Notes under the pieces: generated by a model | Told to the model about the DNA's origin: nothing | Databases searched by the model: none | What the model saw: the letters and a program-made list of their open reading frames with translations, nothing else | Shown here: in pieces, positions 1 to 5,410 of the stretch | How the letters are laid out: each line of letters opens with the position of its first letter | Position numbering within the stretch: the stretch's first letter is position 1 | Program-made: the position numbers and the translations under genes | Origin: an uncultured Erysipelotrichaceae bacterium | GTDB lineage: Bacteria; Bacillota_I; Bacilli_A; RF39; UBA660 | Reading direction: 5' to 3' | Assembly: GCA_902772675.1 (NCBI GenBank) | Contig: CACYBN010000042.1 | Span: forward strand, 1-12,718 | Length of the DNA stretch: 12,718 nucleotides

Positions 1-80
1 TACTTTGTCGGTATTAGCACCTAATTTAATAGGTTGCTGTGGAGTCATAAAGCCGATTCTCTCGTCCACTCTTGATAACA
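1..80 (-). ncRNA. SAM-I (S-box) riboswitch, 3' side cut by the window edge
   Basis: Read on the minus strand, the segment starts with TTATCAAGAG at 78-69, the hallmark 5' start of S-box leaders. It continues with GTGGA and a matching TCCAC (P2 arms), then CAGCAACC, then CCTA...TAGG (P3) and GGTGCTAATACC. The order and core bases match the SAM-I class: k-turn GA-rich side, GCAACC, GGTGCTAAT-CC. The 3' part (end of P4, P1 closure, expression platform) lies beyond base 1. Known members bind S-adenosylmethionine and shut off methionine/SAM synthesis or transport genes. The regulated gene is therefore expected just left of the window on the minus strand (metK, a Met transporter or a methionine biosynthesis gene), but it is not visible. 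Confidence 0.9.
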
Positions 81-91
81 TATATAACGTA

Positions 92-120
92 ATTATATTT
101 AATATAATTTTAAAAGTCAA
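92..120 (-). promoter_or_regulatory. Sigma-A promoter driving the SAM riboswitch transcript
   Basis: On the minus strand, TTGACT (120-115) and a perfect TATAAT (97-92) are separated by exactly 17 bases. Transcription would start near 85, a few bases before the TTATCAAGAG start of the riboswitch. The spacing fits so well that it supports both calls. Confidence 0.85.
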
Positions 121-146
121 ATAAAAAGAGTTAAAAATAACTCTCT
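120..146 (-). terminator. Intrinsic terminator of the DUF3137-lemA operon
   Basis: On the minus strand a 7-bp stem AGAGTTA/TAACTCT with a TTTT loop is followed by TTTTTAT. It begins right after the lemA stop codon and ends where the -35 box of the next (riboswitch) promoter starts, so the two units abut without spare DNA. Confidence 0.8.
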
Positions 147-691
147 TATAAATCAATTTTTACATCTTTCTTTTCTTCTTCAGAAGCTTCAAAAAATTCT
201 TTTTTAGTATATCCTTGTAATTTAGCTACTATATTACTTGGAATAACTGAAATTAATTCATTATAATGACTAACATTAGCATTATACATTCTACGTGAAG
301 CTTGTAAATGTTCTTCTACTTCTACAATAGACTTTTGTAAAGTATTATAGTTTTCTGAAGACTTTAATTCTGGATAATTTTCAGCAAGAACATTAATTCT
401 TCCAAATTGTTCATCCATCTTTTTATTTGCATCTTGTTTTTCTTGTAAAGACATACCTTTTCTTAAATTAACAACTTCAAATAAAGTTTCTTTTTCATGT
501 TTAGCATATCCTTTAACAACATCTATCATTTTAGTTAATACAGAATATCTTTTTGTTAAAGCAACTTCTATATCACTATCAGCTTCTTCTATTTTTATAA
601 CTGCTCTTTTAAGACTATTAGATGTAATTATAAACCATAAAACTAATACTGCAATTACTATAGCAATAATAATTATTAATGTAGTATCCAT
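146..691 (-). CDS. lemA: LemA family protein
   Basis: The 181-residue product has the standard LemA build. A single N-terminal membrane segment (about residues 4-23) is followed by a long helical domain on the outer side of the membrane. Family landmarks visible: NSLKRAVIKIEEADSDIEVALTKR (25-48, the usual N-x-L-v...ea.sdIdv.LkrR block, here shown as one helix), AENYPELKSSE (103-113), RRMYNANVSHYNE (133-145) and IPSNIVAKLQGY (150-161). The biochemical role of LemA proteins is not settled; they are linked to envelope functions. The ATG directly follows the TAG of the DUF3137 gene (zero spacing), and a perfect SD, AAGGAGGTGAT (705-695), lies inside that gene. The two are almost surely co-translated. 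The C-terminal tail is acidic and charged. The family call is firm; the function is unknown. Confidence 0.93.
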   Translation of the reverse strand: MDTTLIIIIAIVIAVLVLWFIITSNSLKRAVIKIEEADSDIEVALTKRYSVLTKMIDVVKGYAKHEKETLFEVVNLRKGMSLQEKQDANKKMDEQFGRINVLAENYPELKSSENYNTLQKSIVEVEEHLQASRRMYNANVSHYNELISVIPSNIVAKLQGYTKKEFFEASEEEKKDVKIDL

Positions 692-1603
692 CTAATCACC
701 TCCTTCCATTATAAATAAATCATTACTTAAATTTAATATATTAACAAACTTAAGAATAGCCTCAAGTTGTCTTTTAATTTCTTCTCCACTTTTATTCAAA
801 TCAATCTTTTTATAAATATTTAATTCAAATAAATCATTGGAATTATTTACTCCTATATGTAAGATATTATCTTTAAAACAGAATAATAATTTACCAGGAA
901 CTTGTCTATTTACTTCTTTTATTCTTTCCATTGTATTTGGAGTTAATACATAAAAAGCATCATGATCATCTTTAGCATATACAGTAAATTCTTTATTAAA
1001 TGAAACATCTTCCATTTTTACTTTATGTTGTCTATTTTTACTAAAAATAAATCCAGTTCTATTAGCACCAAAATGTTTTTCACATACTTGTAATGGAGCT
1101 TTAAAACGTTTATTGAAGTCAAATATGTACCATTGTCCTCTAAATAGAGTTACTGTATGAGAATCTCCTTCACTATCTGTATGTTCTTCTTGTATTAGAA
1201 CATCACTGAATTCGAATTTAACTCCTTGATATGATCCTTTACAATAGTCATTAGAATTATATAAAAAAGAATCTCCTGTATCCATCATACCAGTATCATC
1301 AATTGTAGATTTAGGAATACCTTTATTAAATTCAAATATCGTATCATTACCTAATACACTTTTCATAATTGAATGAACTACATTCATTTTAAATTTTTCC
1401 ACTAATTCTACATATTCTTTTCTACCTGCAAAAGAAGATACGAATAATGGTATAAAAAACATAAATATATATATTGGGAAGAAAGAAAGATCAAATCCAA
1501 ATATTGCAAATGATAGTACAAATTCAATTGCTAATACTATTACAAAAGATCTAATTTTCTTTTTAACAACAATTTTTCTTAAATTTTCTAATTCAGCTTC
1601 CAT
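692..1603 (-). CDS. DUF3137 domain-containing membrane protein
   Basis: 303 residues. The N-terminal 60 residues hold two closely spaced hydrophobic segments (about 18-36 and 40-57), so a short hairpin anchors a large soluble domain. The domain carries DUF3137-type features: a WYIFDFNKRFKAP segment (158-170), then MEDVSFNKEFTVYAKDDHDAFYVLTP (197-222), matching the family pattern of an E-D-x-x-F-x-K-x-F-x-V-y stretch followed by an 'A-y-L-T-p' stretch. The function is not known. DUF3137 genes often sit beside lemA, as here, where lemA begins directly after this stop codon. The last residues EGGD are encoded by the lemA SD itself. Start: ATG at 1603 behind GGTGATAAT, the box shared with three other unit-leading genes in this window. 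Confidence 0.85.
   Translation of the reverse strand: MEAELENLRKIVVKKKIRSFVIVLAIEFVLSFAIFGFDLSFFPIYIFMFFIPLFVSSFAGRKEYVELVEKFKMNVVHSIMKSVLGNDTIFEFNKGIPKSTIDDTGMMDTGDSFLYNSNDYCKGSYQGVKFEFSDVLIQEEHTDSEGDSHTVTLFRGQWYIFDFNKRFKAPLQVCEKHFGANRTGFIFSKNRQHKVKMEDVSFNKEFTVYAKDDHDAFYVLTPNTMERIKEVNRQVPGKLLFCFKDNILHIGVNNSNDLFELNIYKKIDLNKSGEEIKRQLEAILKFVNILNLSNDLFIMEGGD
695..705 (-). promoter_or_regulatory. lemA Shine-Dalgarno inside the upstream coding sequence
   Basis: AAGGAGGTGAT on the minus strand is an extended match to the 3' end of 16S rRNA and ends 3 bases before the lemA ATG. It overlaps the final codons (E-G-G-D) of the DUF3137 gene, so initiation on lemA is coupled to termination of its neighbour. 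Confidence 0.85.
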
Positions 1604-1618
1604 ATTATCACCAAATTA

Positions 1619-1627
1619 ATTATAACA
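1619..1627 (-). promoter_or_regulatory. Extended -10 promoter for DUF3137-lemA
   Basis: TGTTATAAT (minus strand) is a perfect TATAAT (1624-1619) with the extended TGn motif. It lies directly after the T-tract of the terminator at 1624-1654. No good -35 box is visible; the region is the terminator stem. The implied leader is only about 10 bases, starting at or just before the GGTGAT SD. The short leader is odd, so the call is moderate. Confidence 0.5.
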
Positions 1628-1654
1628 AAAAAATGAATAGTAAACTACTCATTT
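1624..1654 (-). terminator. Intrinsic terminator of a lost gene
   Basis: The minus strand has a 10-bp stem AAATGAGTAG/CTATTCATTT (one G-T wobble), a TTTA loop and a seven-T run. The nearest intact minus-strand gene upstream (1783-2937) already has its own terminator at 1751-1778. This hairpin therefore serves the coding remnant at 1645-1737, whose stop codon TAG lies within its 5' arm. Confidence 0.7.
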
Positions 1655-1737
1655 GATTTTCCTTTTACATGGATGGATCCATATCTTTTTCTAGCAACTT
1701 TATAAGTATAATTATCATTACCATTATAATATATCCA
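1645..1737 (-). pseudogene. Orphan 3' coding remnant (30 codons, no start)
   Basis: Reading the minus strand from 1737 gives 30 open codons ending in TAG at 1647-1645, and TAG also lies immediately upstream (1740-1738). There is no ATG, GTG or TTG at a usable position with an SD. The peptide looks like real protein rather than noise: it is mixed, charged and tyrosine-rich, including YKVARKRYGSIHVKG. The stop sits inside a terminator stem, exactly as at other gene ends here. The likeliest reading is the surviving tail of a gene whose 5' part was deleted. The family is not recognised. A chance open frame in AT-rich DNA remains possible. Confidence 0.35.
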
Positions 1738-1749
1738 CTATTTTTAAAA

Positions 1750-1778
1750 TAAAAAAAAGTGATTGTACATCACTTTTT
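1750..1778 (-). terminator. Intrinsic terminator of the VanY-type gene
   Basis: A stem AAAAAGTGAT/ATCACTTTTT with a five-base loop (1764-1768) is followed on the minus strand by an uninterrupted T-run. It starts four bases after the TAG stop at 1783. The symmetric A/T flanks would let it work in both directions, but no plus-strand gene enters it. Confidence 0.8.
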
Positions 1779-1782
1779 CTAA

Positions 1783-2937
1783 CTATTGGTACTTACTTGT
1801 TACTCCAAAGTACTCTTCTAATGTCAACCAATCACCATTATTATATAATTTTGTAGCTAATGGAATACCTACATATCTAAAATGCCATGATTCATATATG
1901 TAACCTGTAACACCTTGTTTACCTTTTGGATATCTTAATATAAATCCATATTTATAACAGTTTTCTTCTAACCATTTTGCTTCTTTAGTATTATCAAAAC
2001 TTGATCCAACATGATTTAGATCTGCTGCTAAACCAGATTGGTGTTCTGAATATCCTGCTCTTGCTGAATAAGTATCTGCTTTTGCTTTACCATCTTTTTT
2101 TACCCAATTGTTATAAATAGATTTTTGAGTACTATAAGATCTAAAACCACTTACTACTTTTAAACTTATTCCATCAGCAGATGCTGCTTTCTTCATTTTA
2201 TTAAAATTAGTAGTAAAATTCTCAGTTAATCCTTTTCCATATGTTGATGGTAATGAATAAGTCTTATTAACTATAAGAGTACCATCTATATATGTAACTC
2301 CATTTTTAGTATAACCTTTAAAACCTTTAGAAGTAGTAAAATTAACTATTTTATCTGTTTTACTAGTAGTTGTAGAAACAATTTTTTTCTTAACTACTAA
2401 TGTGAATTCTTTTCTTGATACATTTTTACTACTATCTGAAGCTACATAAGCCAATTTATACTCTCCAGCTTTATTAAAATCATATTCTCCTTCTACTGTT
2501 ACTTTAATATCTTCTTTAGAATCATCACTAGCAGTTACTCCTTTTAATAAATCAATTTTAGTACCCTCTGTAGTCTCTAAAGTAGATTTATATGCTATTA
2601 AAGGAGCTTTTCTATCTACGACATTAAATATACAATTATATTCTTTAACTTTATTAAATTTATCTTTAATCTTAATAATTATTTCTTTTTTACCTATTTT
2701 AGATGTATCTATTTGTTCTTTATCTGATACAACTTTACCATTTTTAATTTTATCCACACAATCTGTTGAAAATATCTTTTCATTTAATTCTACAGTATTC
2801 TCTTTTAATATAACATTTACTTTTTTAGAATTTATAAATACAAATATAAATACTATTATTAAAAGTAATAAAATAAATACTAATAAAGCTATTAAACTAT
2901 TAGTCTTTTTTCTTCTTTTATTTCTCTTTTTAGACAT
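1783..2937 (-). CDS. Membrane-anchored VanY-type D-alanyl-D-alanine carboxypeptidase (peptidase M15B) with Ig-like region
   Basis: 384 residues. A very basic N-terminus (KKRNKRRKK) and one membrane segment (about 14-36) leave the rest outside the cell. Residues about 40-185 look like two beta-rich Ig-like or surface repeats; VDRKAPLI and GEYDFNKAGEYKLAYVASD resemble 'NxAPxI...' and 'Y.V...G.Y.v.y.a.D' modules. The C-terminal half is the zinc peptidase: GFRSYSTQ (264-271), SEHQSGLAADL (297-307) with H299 and D306 as metal ligands, and ESWHFRYVG (349-357) with catalytic E349 and third ligand H352. All core residues are present, so it should be active, trimming the terminal D-Ala of peptidoglycan pentapeptides. 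No van resistance genes are nearby, so a housekeeping wall role fits best. Monocistronic: own promoter box and own terminator. The start ATG follows AGGTGATAAT. Confidence 0.92.
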   Translation of the reverse strand: MSKKRNKRRKKTNSLIALLVFILLLLIIVFIFVFINSKKVNVILKENTVELNEKIFSTDCVDKIKNGKVVSDKEQIDTSKIGKKEIIIKIKDKFNKVKEYNCIFNVVDRKAPLIAYKSTLETTEGTKIDLLKGVTASDDSKEDIKVTVEGEYDFNKAGEYKLAYVASDSSKNVSRKEFTLVVKKKIVSTTTSKTDKIVNFTTSKGFKGYTKNGVTYIDGTLIVNKTYSLPSTYGKGLTENFTTNFNKMKKAASADGISLKVVSGFRSYSTQKSIYNNWVKKDGKAKADTYSARAGYSEHQSGLAADLNHVGSSFDNTKEAKWLEENCYKYGFILRYPKGKQGVTGYIYESWHFRYVGIPLATKLYNNGDWLTLEEYFGVTSKYQ

Positions 2938-2953
2938 ATTATCACCTAATAAA

Positions 2954-2962
2954 ATTATAACA
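2954..2962 (-). promoter_or_regulatory. Extended -10 promoter for the VanY-type gene
   Basis: TGTTATAAT on the minus strand (TATAAT at 2959-2954) sits directly behind the hsp20 terminator T-run and 16 bases ahead of the ATG at 2937. This is the same arrangement as upstream of the DUF3137 gene. No convincing -35 box is visible. Confidence 0.5.
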
Positions 2963-2990
2963 CAAAAAAAGTCTCATAAGAGACTTTTTC
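2962..2990 (-). terminator. Intrinsic terminator of hsp20
   Basis: A stem AAAAAGTCTC/GAGACTTTTT with a TTAT loop is followed by a seven-T run on the minus strand, immediately after the hsp20 TAG stop at 2991. Confidence 0.88.
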
Positions 2991-3428
2991 CTATTCTATT
3001 TCTATGCATTTACTTGTCTTTTTGTCTTCGATTTGTTTTTTAGGAATATCAATAGTTAGAATACCATCAGTGAATTTAGCTTTGATTGAGTCTTCTAATA
3101 CATCTTCTCCTATATAGAAACTACGAGAACATTCTCCATAGAATCTTTCTTTTCTTACAAATTTTTCATCATCTTTCTTTTCTTCATTTTTTTCAATCTT
3201 AGCATGAATATTTAAATATCCATCTTCAATATTGATTGAAATATTATCTTTATTATATCCTGGTAATTCAACTTGTACTTCATAGTTGTCACCTTTATCT
3301 TTTATATCAGTTCTCATTAGTCTTTCTTCTGGTGGTCTATGACCTCTTCCATGTTCAGGTCCACGGAAGAATGGATCCTCAAAAACATCATCAAAAATAT
3401 TAAAGTTATCTCTAGGCATTAACATCAT
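2991..3428 (-). CDS. Small heat-shock protein, Hsp20/alpha-crystallin family
   Basis: 145 residues, the usual size for a bacterial sHsp. A short Met/Phe-rich N-arm (1-35, FDDVFEDPFF) leads into the alpha-crystallin domain (about 38-131). Markers are the VELPGYNKDNI strand (53-63), a charged lysine/glutamate loop (76-90), FYGECSRSF (96-104) and AKFTDGILTIDIPKK (117-131, the family A-x-x-x-G-x-L-x-x-x-x-P-k signature). A C-terminal IEI (142-144) supplies the I-x-I assembly motif. It holds unfolding proteins in an ATP-independent way. The first ATG was chosen because AAAGGAG lies nine bases ahead; M2 and M4 are less well placed. It has its own promoter overlapping a CIRCE-like element, so HrcA-type heat-shock control is likely. 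It is read separately from the operon upstream. Confidence 0.93.
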   Translation of the reverse strand: MMLMPRDNFNIFDDVFEDPFFRGPEHGRGHRPPEERLMRTDIKDKGDNYEVQVELPGYNKDNISINIEDGYLNIHAKIEKNEEKKDDEKFVRKERFYGECSRSFYIGEDVLEDSIKAKFTDGILTIDIPKKQIEDKKTSKCIEIE

Positions 3429-3501
3429 AAATATCAGCTCCTTTGTAAAATATAATATAAATACCTGTAAAAAGATTAACCTTATTTCTTCTTACAATTT
3501 A

Positions 3502-3530
3502 ATAATAATACTATAAATTAGCAAAGTCAA
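3502..3530 (-). promoter_or_regulatory. Sigma-A promoter of hsp20
   Basis: TTGACT (3530-3525) and TATTAT (3507-3502) on the minus strand are 17 bases apart. The start would be near 3495, giving a leader of about 65 bases. The -35 box lies inside the CIRCE-like element, so a bound repressor would block polymerase. Confidence 0.78.
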
Positions 3531-3544
3531 TACTAGAGTGCTAT
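3518..3544 (-). promoter_or_regulatory. CIRCE-like HrcA operator upstream of hsp20
   Basis: The known CIRCE element is TTAGCACTC-N9-GAGTGCTAA. Here the plus strand reads TTAGCAAAG, exactly nine bases, then GAGTGCTAT: one arm matches 8/9 and the other 6/9, with correct spacing. Position over the -35 box of a heat-shock gene supports it. The mismatched bases are those shared with the end of the -35 hexamer. No hrcA gene is in the window, so the regulator is inferred. Confidence 0.72.
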
Positions 3545-3557
3545 TTTTTTAAAATTT

Positions 3558-4001
3558 TTACAAAAATATTATGTAAATATAATATATAAAAAATAAAACT
3601 AAAAGAGATAAACCTTCACTACATCTAATCTTTTTATCTATAAAAGAATATATAAATAGTAGAACTACTGCTAATAACATTACAAATATATCTAAATAGT
3701 TAAAATTAACAGCTACTATACCTCCAAATAACATAACTGGAAGTCCTAAAACAACTCCAATATTAAATATATTACTTCCTACTATATTTCCAATAGCTAT
3801 ATCATATTCACCTTTAATACTTGCAGTTACTGATGTAACTAATTCAGGTAGAGATGTACCAAAAGCAACTACAGTTAAAGATATCAATCTTTGACTAACA
3901 CCAACTTGATGTGCAATTAAAGTGGCTCCATCTACAAACTAATCTGCTCCCTTGACTAGTATTACAAATCCAATAACTAATAATATTATGTTTAATATCA
4001 C
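3558..4001 (-). pseudogene. Half-length CaCA-family cation (Na+/Ca2+-type) antiporter with amber stop
   Basis: From a GTG at 4001, with AGGAG seven bases ahead, the frame encodes a hydrophobic start ending in VKGAD. A TAG (3941-3939) follows, then FVDGATLIAHQVGVSQR runs straight on in the same frame into LTVVAFGTSLPELVTS and GNIVGSNIFNIG. These are the signature alpha-repeat motifs of CaCA exchangers (GAD-x-FVDGA, GTSLPE, GN-x-x-GSN). Homologues usually carry an aromatic or bulky residue, often F or W, where the TAG lies; TGG to TAG is one change. The frame then has about two more membrane segments and stops at 147 codons, about half the family's usual 300-plus residues with two alpha repeats. 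A TTG at 3887 could only restart mid-motif. Either one repeat was lost, possibly by recombination between alpha-1 and alpha-2, or the C-terminal half was deleted. It is the last gene of the operon and has no clear terminator. Probably non-functional. Confidence 0.75.
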
Positions 4002-4011
4002 ACTAACACTC

Positions 4012-4581
4012 CTATTTTTTTAAAAAGTTCCATTTAGCTTGTCTTATTGCTTTTTTAGTTACAGAATAAAGAAAACTTCTAGAATATAGATCTTTTAAAA
4101 CTTCTTCTCTAGTAGAAAAATAATCACTTCTTACTAGTTCTCTTTGTCTTAAATTAAGTAATTTCAATATTTTTATATCTTCATATTTATATACTTTATA
4201 TCTGTCTTTTACTTCTGAACAATTAAATAATTTACAAGCTAAATTACTTGTAGTACATCCATGATTATTATATTTGCAACGCCTACAACAACCATCATAT
4301 TTTCCATTATCTTTTTTTTGTTGAACAAAACATTGTCCATTTTTAAATCCACATATATTAATACCTTTATTTAAATCATCAATTTTTTTACATGCAGTAT
4401 CATAAATAAAAGCAATTCTTTCTTTTCTCTTTTTTATATTTAAAGCTTTTATAATATTTTTTAAATCTACATCTTTTGTATTTGATCTAAATTTAATTCC
4501 TTTATAAAAAATAGACTTATATAAATAAAGTCTATTATAAAATTTTCTAATTTCCTTATCAGTAGATAAAGCAATATTCAT
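4012..4581 (-). CDS. Cys-cluster protein of unknown function
   Basis: 189 residues from the ATG at 4581. A GTG nine bases further out (4590) is also open, but GGGTGAT ends five bases before the ATG and overlaps that GTG, so the ATG is preferred. The protein is soluble and basic. Eight cysteines crowd residues 77-121 (C77, C84, C98, C99, C102, C109, C116, C121, with C64 nearby) in a CGFKNGQC...GCCRRCKY...GC...ACKLFNC pattern, which suggests a metal or Fe-S site or structural zinc. The flanks are helical and lysine/arginine-rich. I recognise this only as the kind of hypothetical protein seen in Clostridia-like genomes and assign no function. The upstream membrane gene stops (TGA) inside this gene's SD, so the two are co-translated. 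Its own TAG overlaps the AGGAG of the broken antiporter gene. Confidence 0.75.
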   Translation of the reverse strand: MNIALSTDKEIRKFYNRLYLYKSIFYKGIKFRSNTKDVDLKNIIKALNIKKRKERIAFIYDTACKKIDDLNKGINICGFKNGQCFVQQKKDNGKYDGCCRRCKYNNHGCTTSNLACKLFNCSEVKDRYKVYKYEDIKILKLLNLRQRELVRSDYFSTREEVLKDLYSRSFLYSVTKKAIRQAKWNFLKK

Positions 4582-4586
4582 AAAAA

Positions 4587-5345
4587 TCACCCAATAACTG
4601 TAATTAATAAATCAATAAGTACTATTATACCTAATAATCCTGATAAAAGATATTTCTTTTTAGGTTGTTTAGTATCTAATTTCTTTTCTATAATTGGTTG
4701 AACAAAATATAGTAATACTGTGCCTCCAATTGCAAAGTTTCTTGAAGCATCCCAACATACTCTACTATTGATATTTAAGAAATCATTACTATAATTCCAA
4801 AGAATAATATTAAGTCCTTTATCTAAAATAATATGAGCAGTATATTCAATTACTGTAGTTATTACAAATATTAATATAAATATTATTATTGGAGTTAAAT
4901 CAATCTTCTTTTGAGTTTTCTTATCCATATATTTTTTTACTATAGTTATAAATATTATAGTAATTAATATATATATAAATAGATATGGCCAAAAGAATAA
5001 TAAAAAAGTTAATAATTTTTTTATTCTAAAAATTCCATATTCTACTACTGTTATAAATATAAATAAGAAGACAAATAAAATTGATGGATATACATATTTA
5101 TTTTCAGTAAATAAATGTTTTTTCTTTAATACTTTCTTCAATAATAATAGTAATATTAACATTCCAAAACCATATATAGGTAAATATGGTCCATATAAAA
5201 ATCCTCTATTAACAAATTTATGTCTTACTACAATAAACCATAGTACTTCATAAATCCAACCTATAATTGCATATACAAGAAATGTTAAAAAATTATTTGA
5301 TAGAAATTCTAATACTTTATTTTCCTTTTTATTCTTTTTTCTCAT
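4587..5345 (-). CDS. PF06541-type ('putative ABC transporter permease, type IV') membrane protein
   Basis: 252 residues with about six or seven membrane segments and lysine-rich cytoplasmic ends. Family landmarks: GWIYEVLW (29-36), FVNRGFLYGPYLPIYGFG (44-61) and near the end RVCWDASRNFAIGGT (195-209), matching the 'GR-x-C-x-e-x-S-x-x-F-g-x-g-G' block of PF06541. The 'ABC permease' label in that family is historical. No ATPase or binding protein is encoded nearby, so transport is unproven. First gene of a three-gene operon with the Cys-cluster protein and the broken antiporter. The ATG follows GGAGTGATAAT, a variant of the local start box, with a TATAAT (5363-5358) just ahead that could be its -10. 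Confidence 0.82.
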   Translation of the reverse strand: MRKKNKKENKVLEFLSNNFLTFLVYAIIGWIYEVLWFIVVRHKFVNRGFLYGPYLPIYGFGMLILLLLLKKVLKKKHLFTENKYVYPSILFVFLFIFITVVEYGIFRIKKLLTFLLFFWPYLFIYILITIIFITIVKKYMDKKTQKKIDLTPIIIFILIFVITTVIEYTAHIILDKGLNIILWNYSNDFLNINSRVCWDASRNFAIGGTVLLYFVQPIIEKKLDTKQPKKKYLLSGLLGIIVLIDLLITVIG

Positions 5346-5357
5346 ATTATCACTCCT

Positions 5358-5363
5358 ATTATA
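5358..5363 (-). promoter_or_regulatory. Possible -10 box for the PF06541 operon
   Basis: A perfect TATAAT on the minus strand lies 12 bases before the ATG at 5345. There is no TGn extension and no good -35 at 16-18 bases; TTGAAA lies only 11 bases upstream. In AT-rich DNA this is weak on its own. It is listed because the same hexamer sits at a similar place in two other units. Confidence 0.3.
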
Positions 5364-5380
5364 TTTATATCATTTTTCAA

Positions 5381-5408
5381 TAAAATAAAAAAGCGAATTA
5401 ATTCGCTT
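5381..5408 (-). terminator. Intrinsic terminator of the MMPL-helical protein operon
   Basis: A perfect palindrome AAGCGAATTAATTCGCTT (5391-5408) is followed on the minus strand by TTTTATTTTA. It begins two bases past the TAA stop at 5411. Confidence 0.82.
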
Positions 5409-5410
5409 TA

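Noticed and set aside
1699..1724. Small 18-codon ORF (MVMIILIKLLEKDMDPSM-like) on the minus strand between 1724 and about 1668
   Set aside because: It has no SD, a low-complexity AT-driven start, and runs in a different frame from the more protein-like remnant. It is too short to support.
1783..2937. Vancomycin-resistance vanY
   Set aside because: No vanRS, vanHAX or related genes are near. M15B carboxypeptidases are common housekeeping enzymes, so only the enzyme family is claimed.
3939..3941. TAG read as a sense codon (recoding or pyrrolysine) in the antiporter
   Set aside because: Several intact genes here use TAG as their stop (e.g. at 692, 1783, 2991, 4012, 11190), and the frame is also half-length, so decay is simpler.
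4587..4589. TGA as tryptophan (Mycoplasma code)
   Set aside because: TGA ends the PF06541 gene at the expected place, right in the next gene's SD. All large genes are full length with TGA as stop, and Trp is written TGG.
4582..4590. GTG start at 4590 for the Cys-cluster gene
   Set aside because: That GTG is itself part of the GGGTGAT SD serving the ATG at 4581, and nothing SD-like is placed for it.
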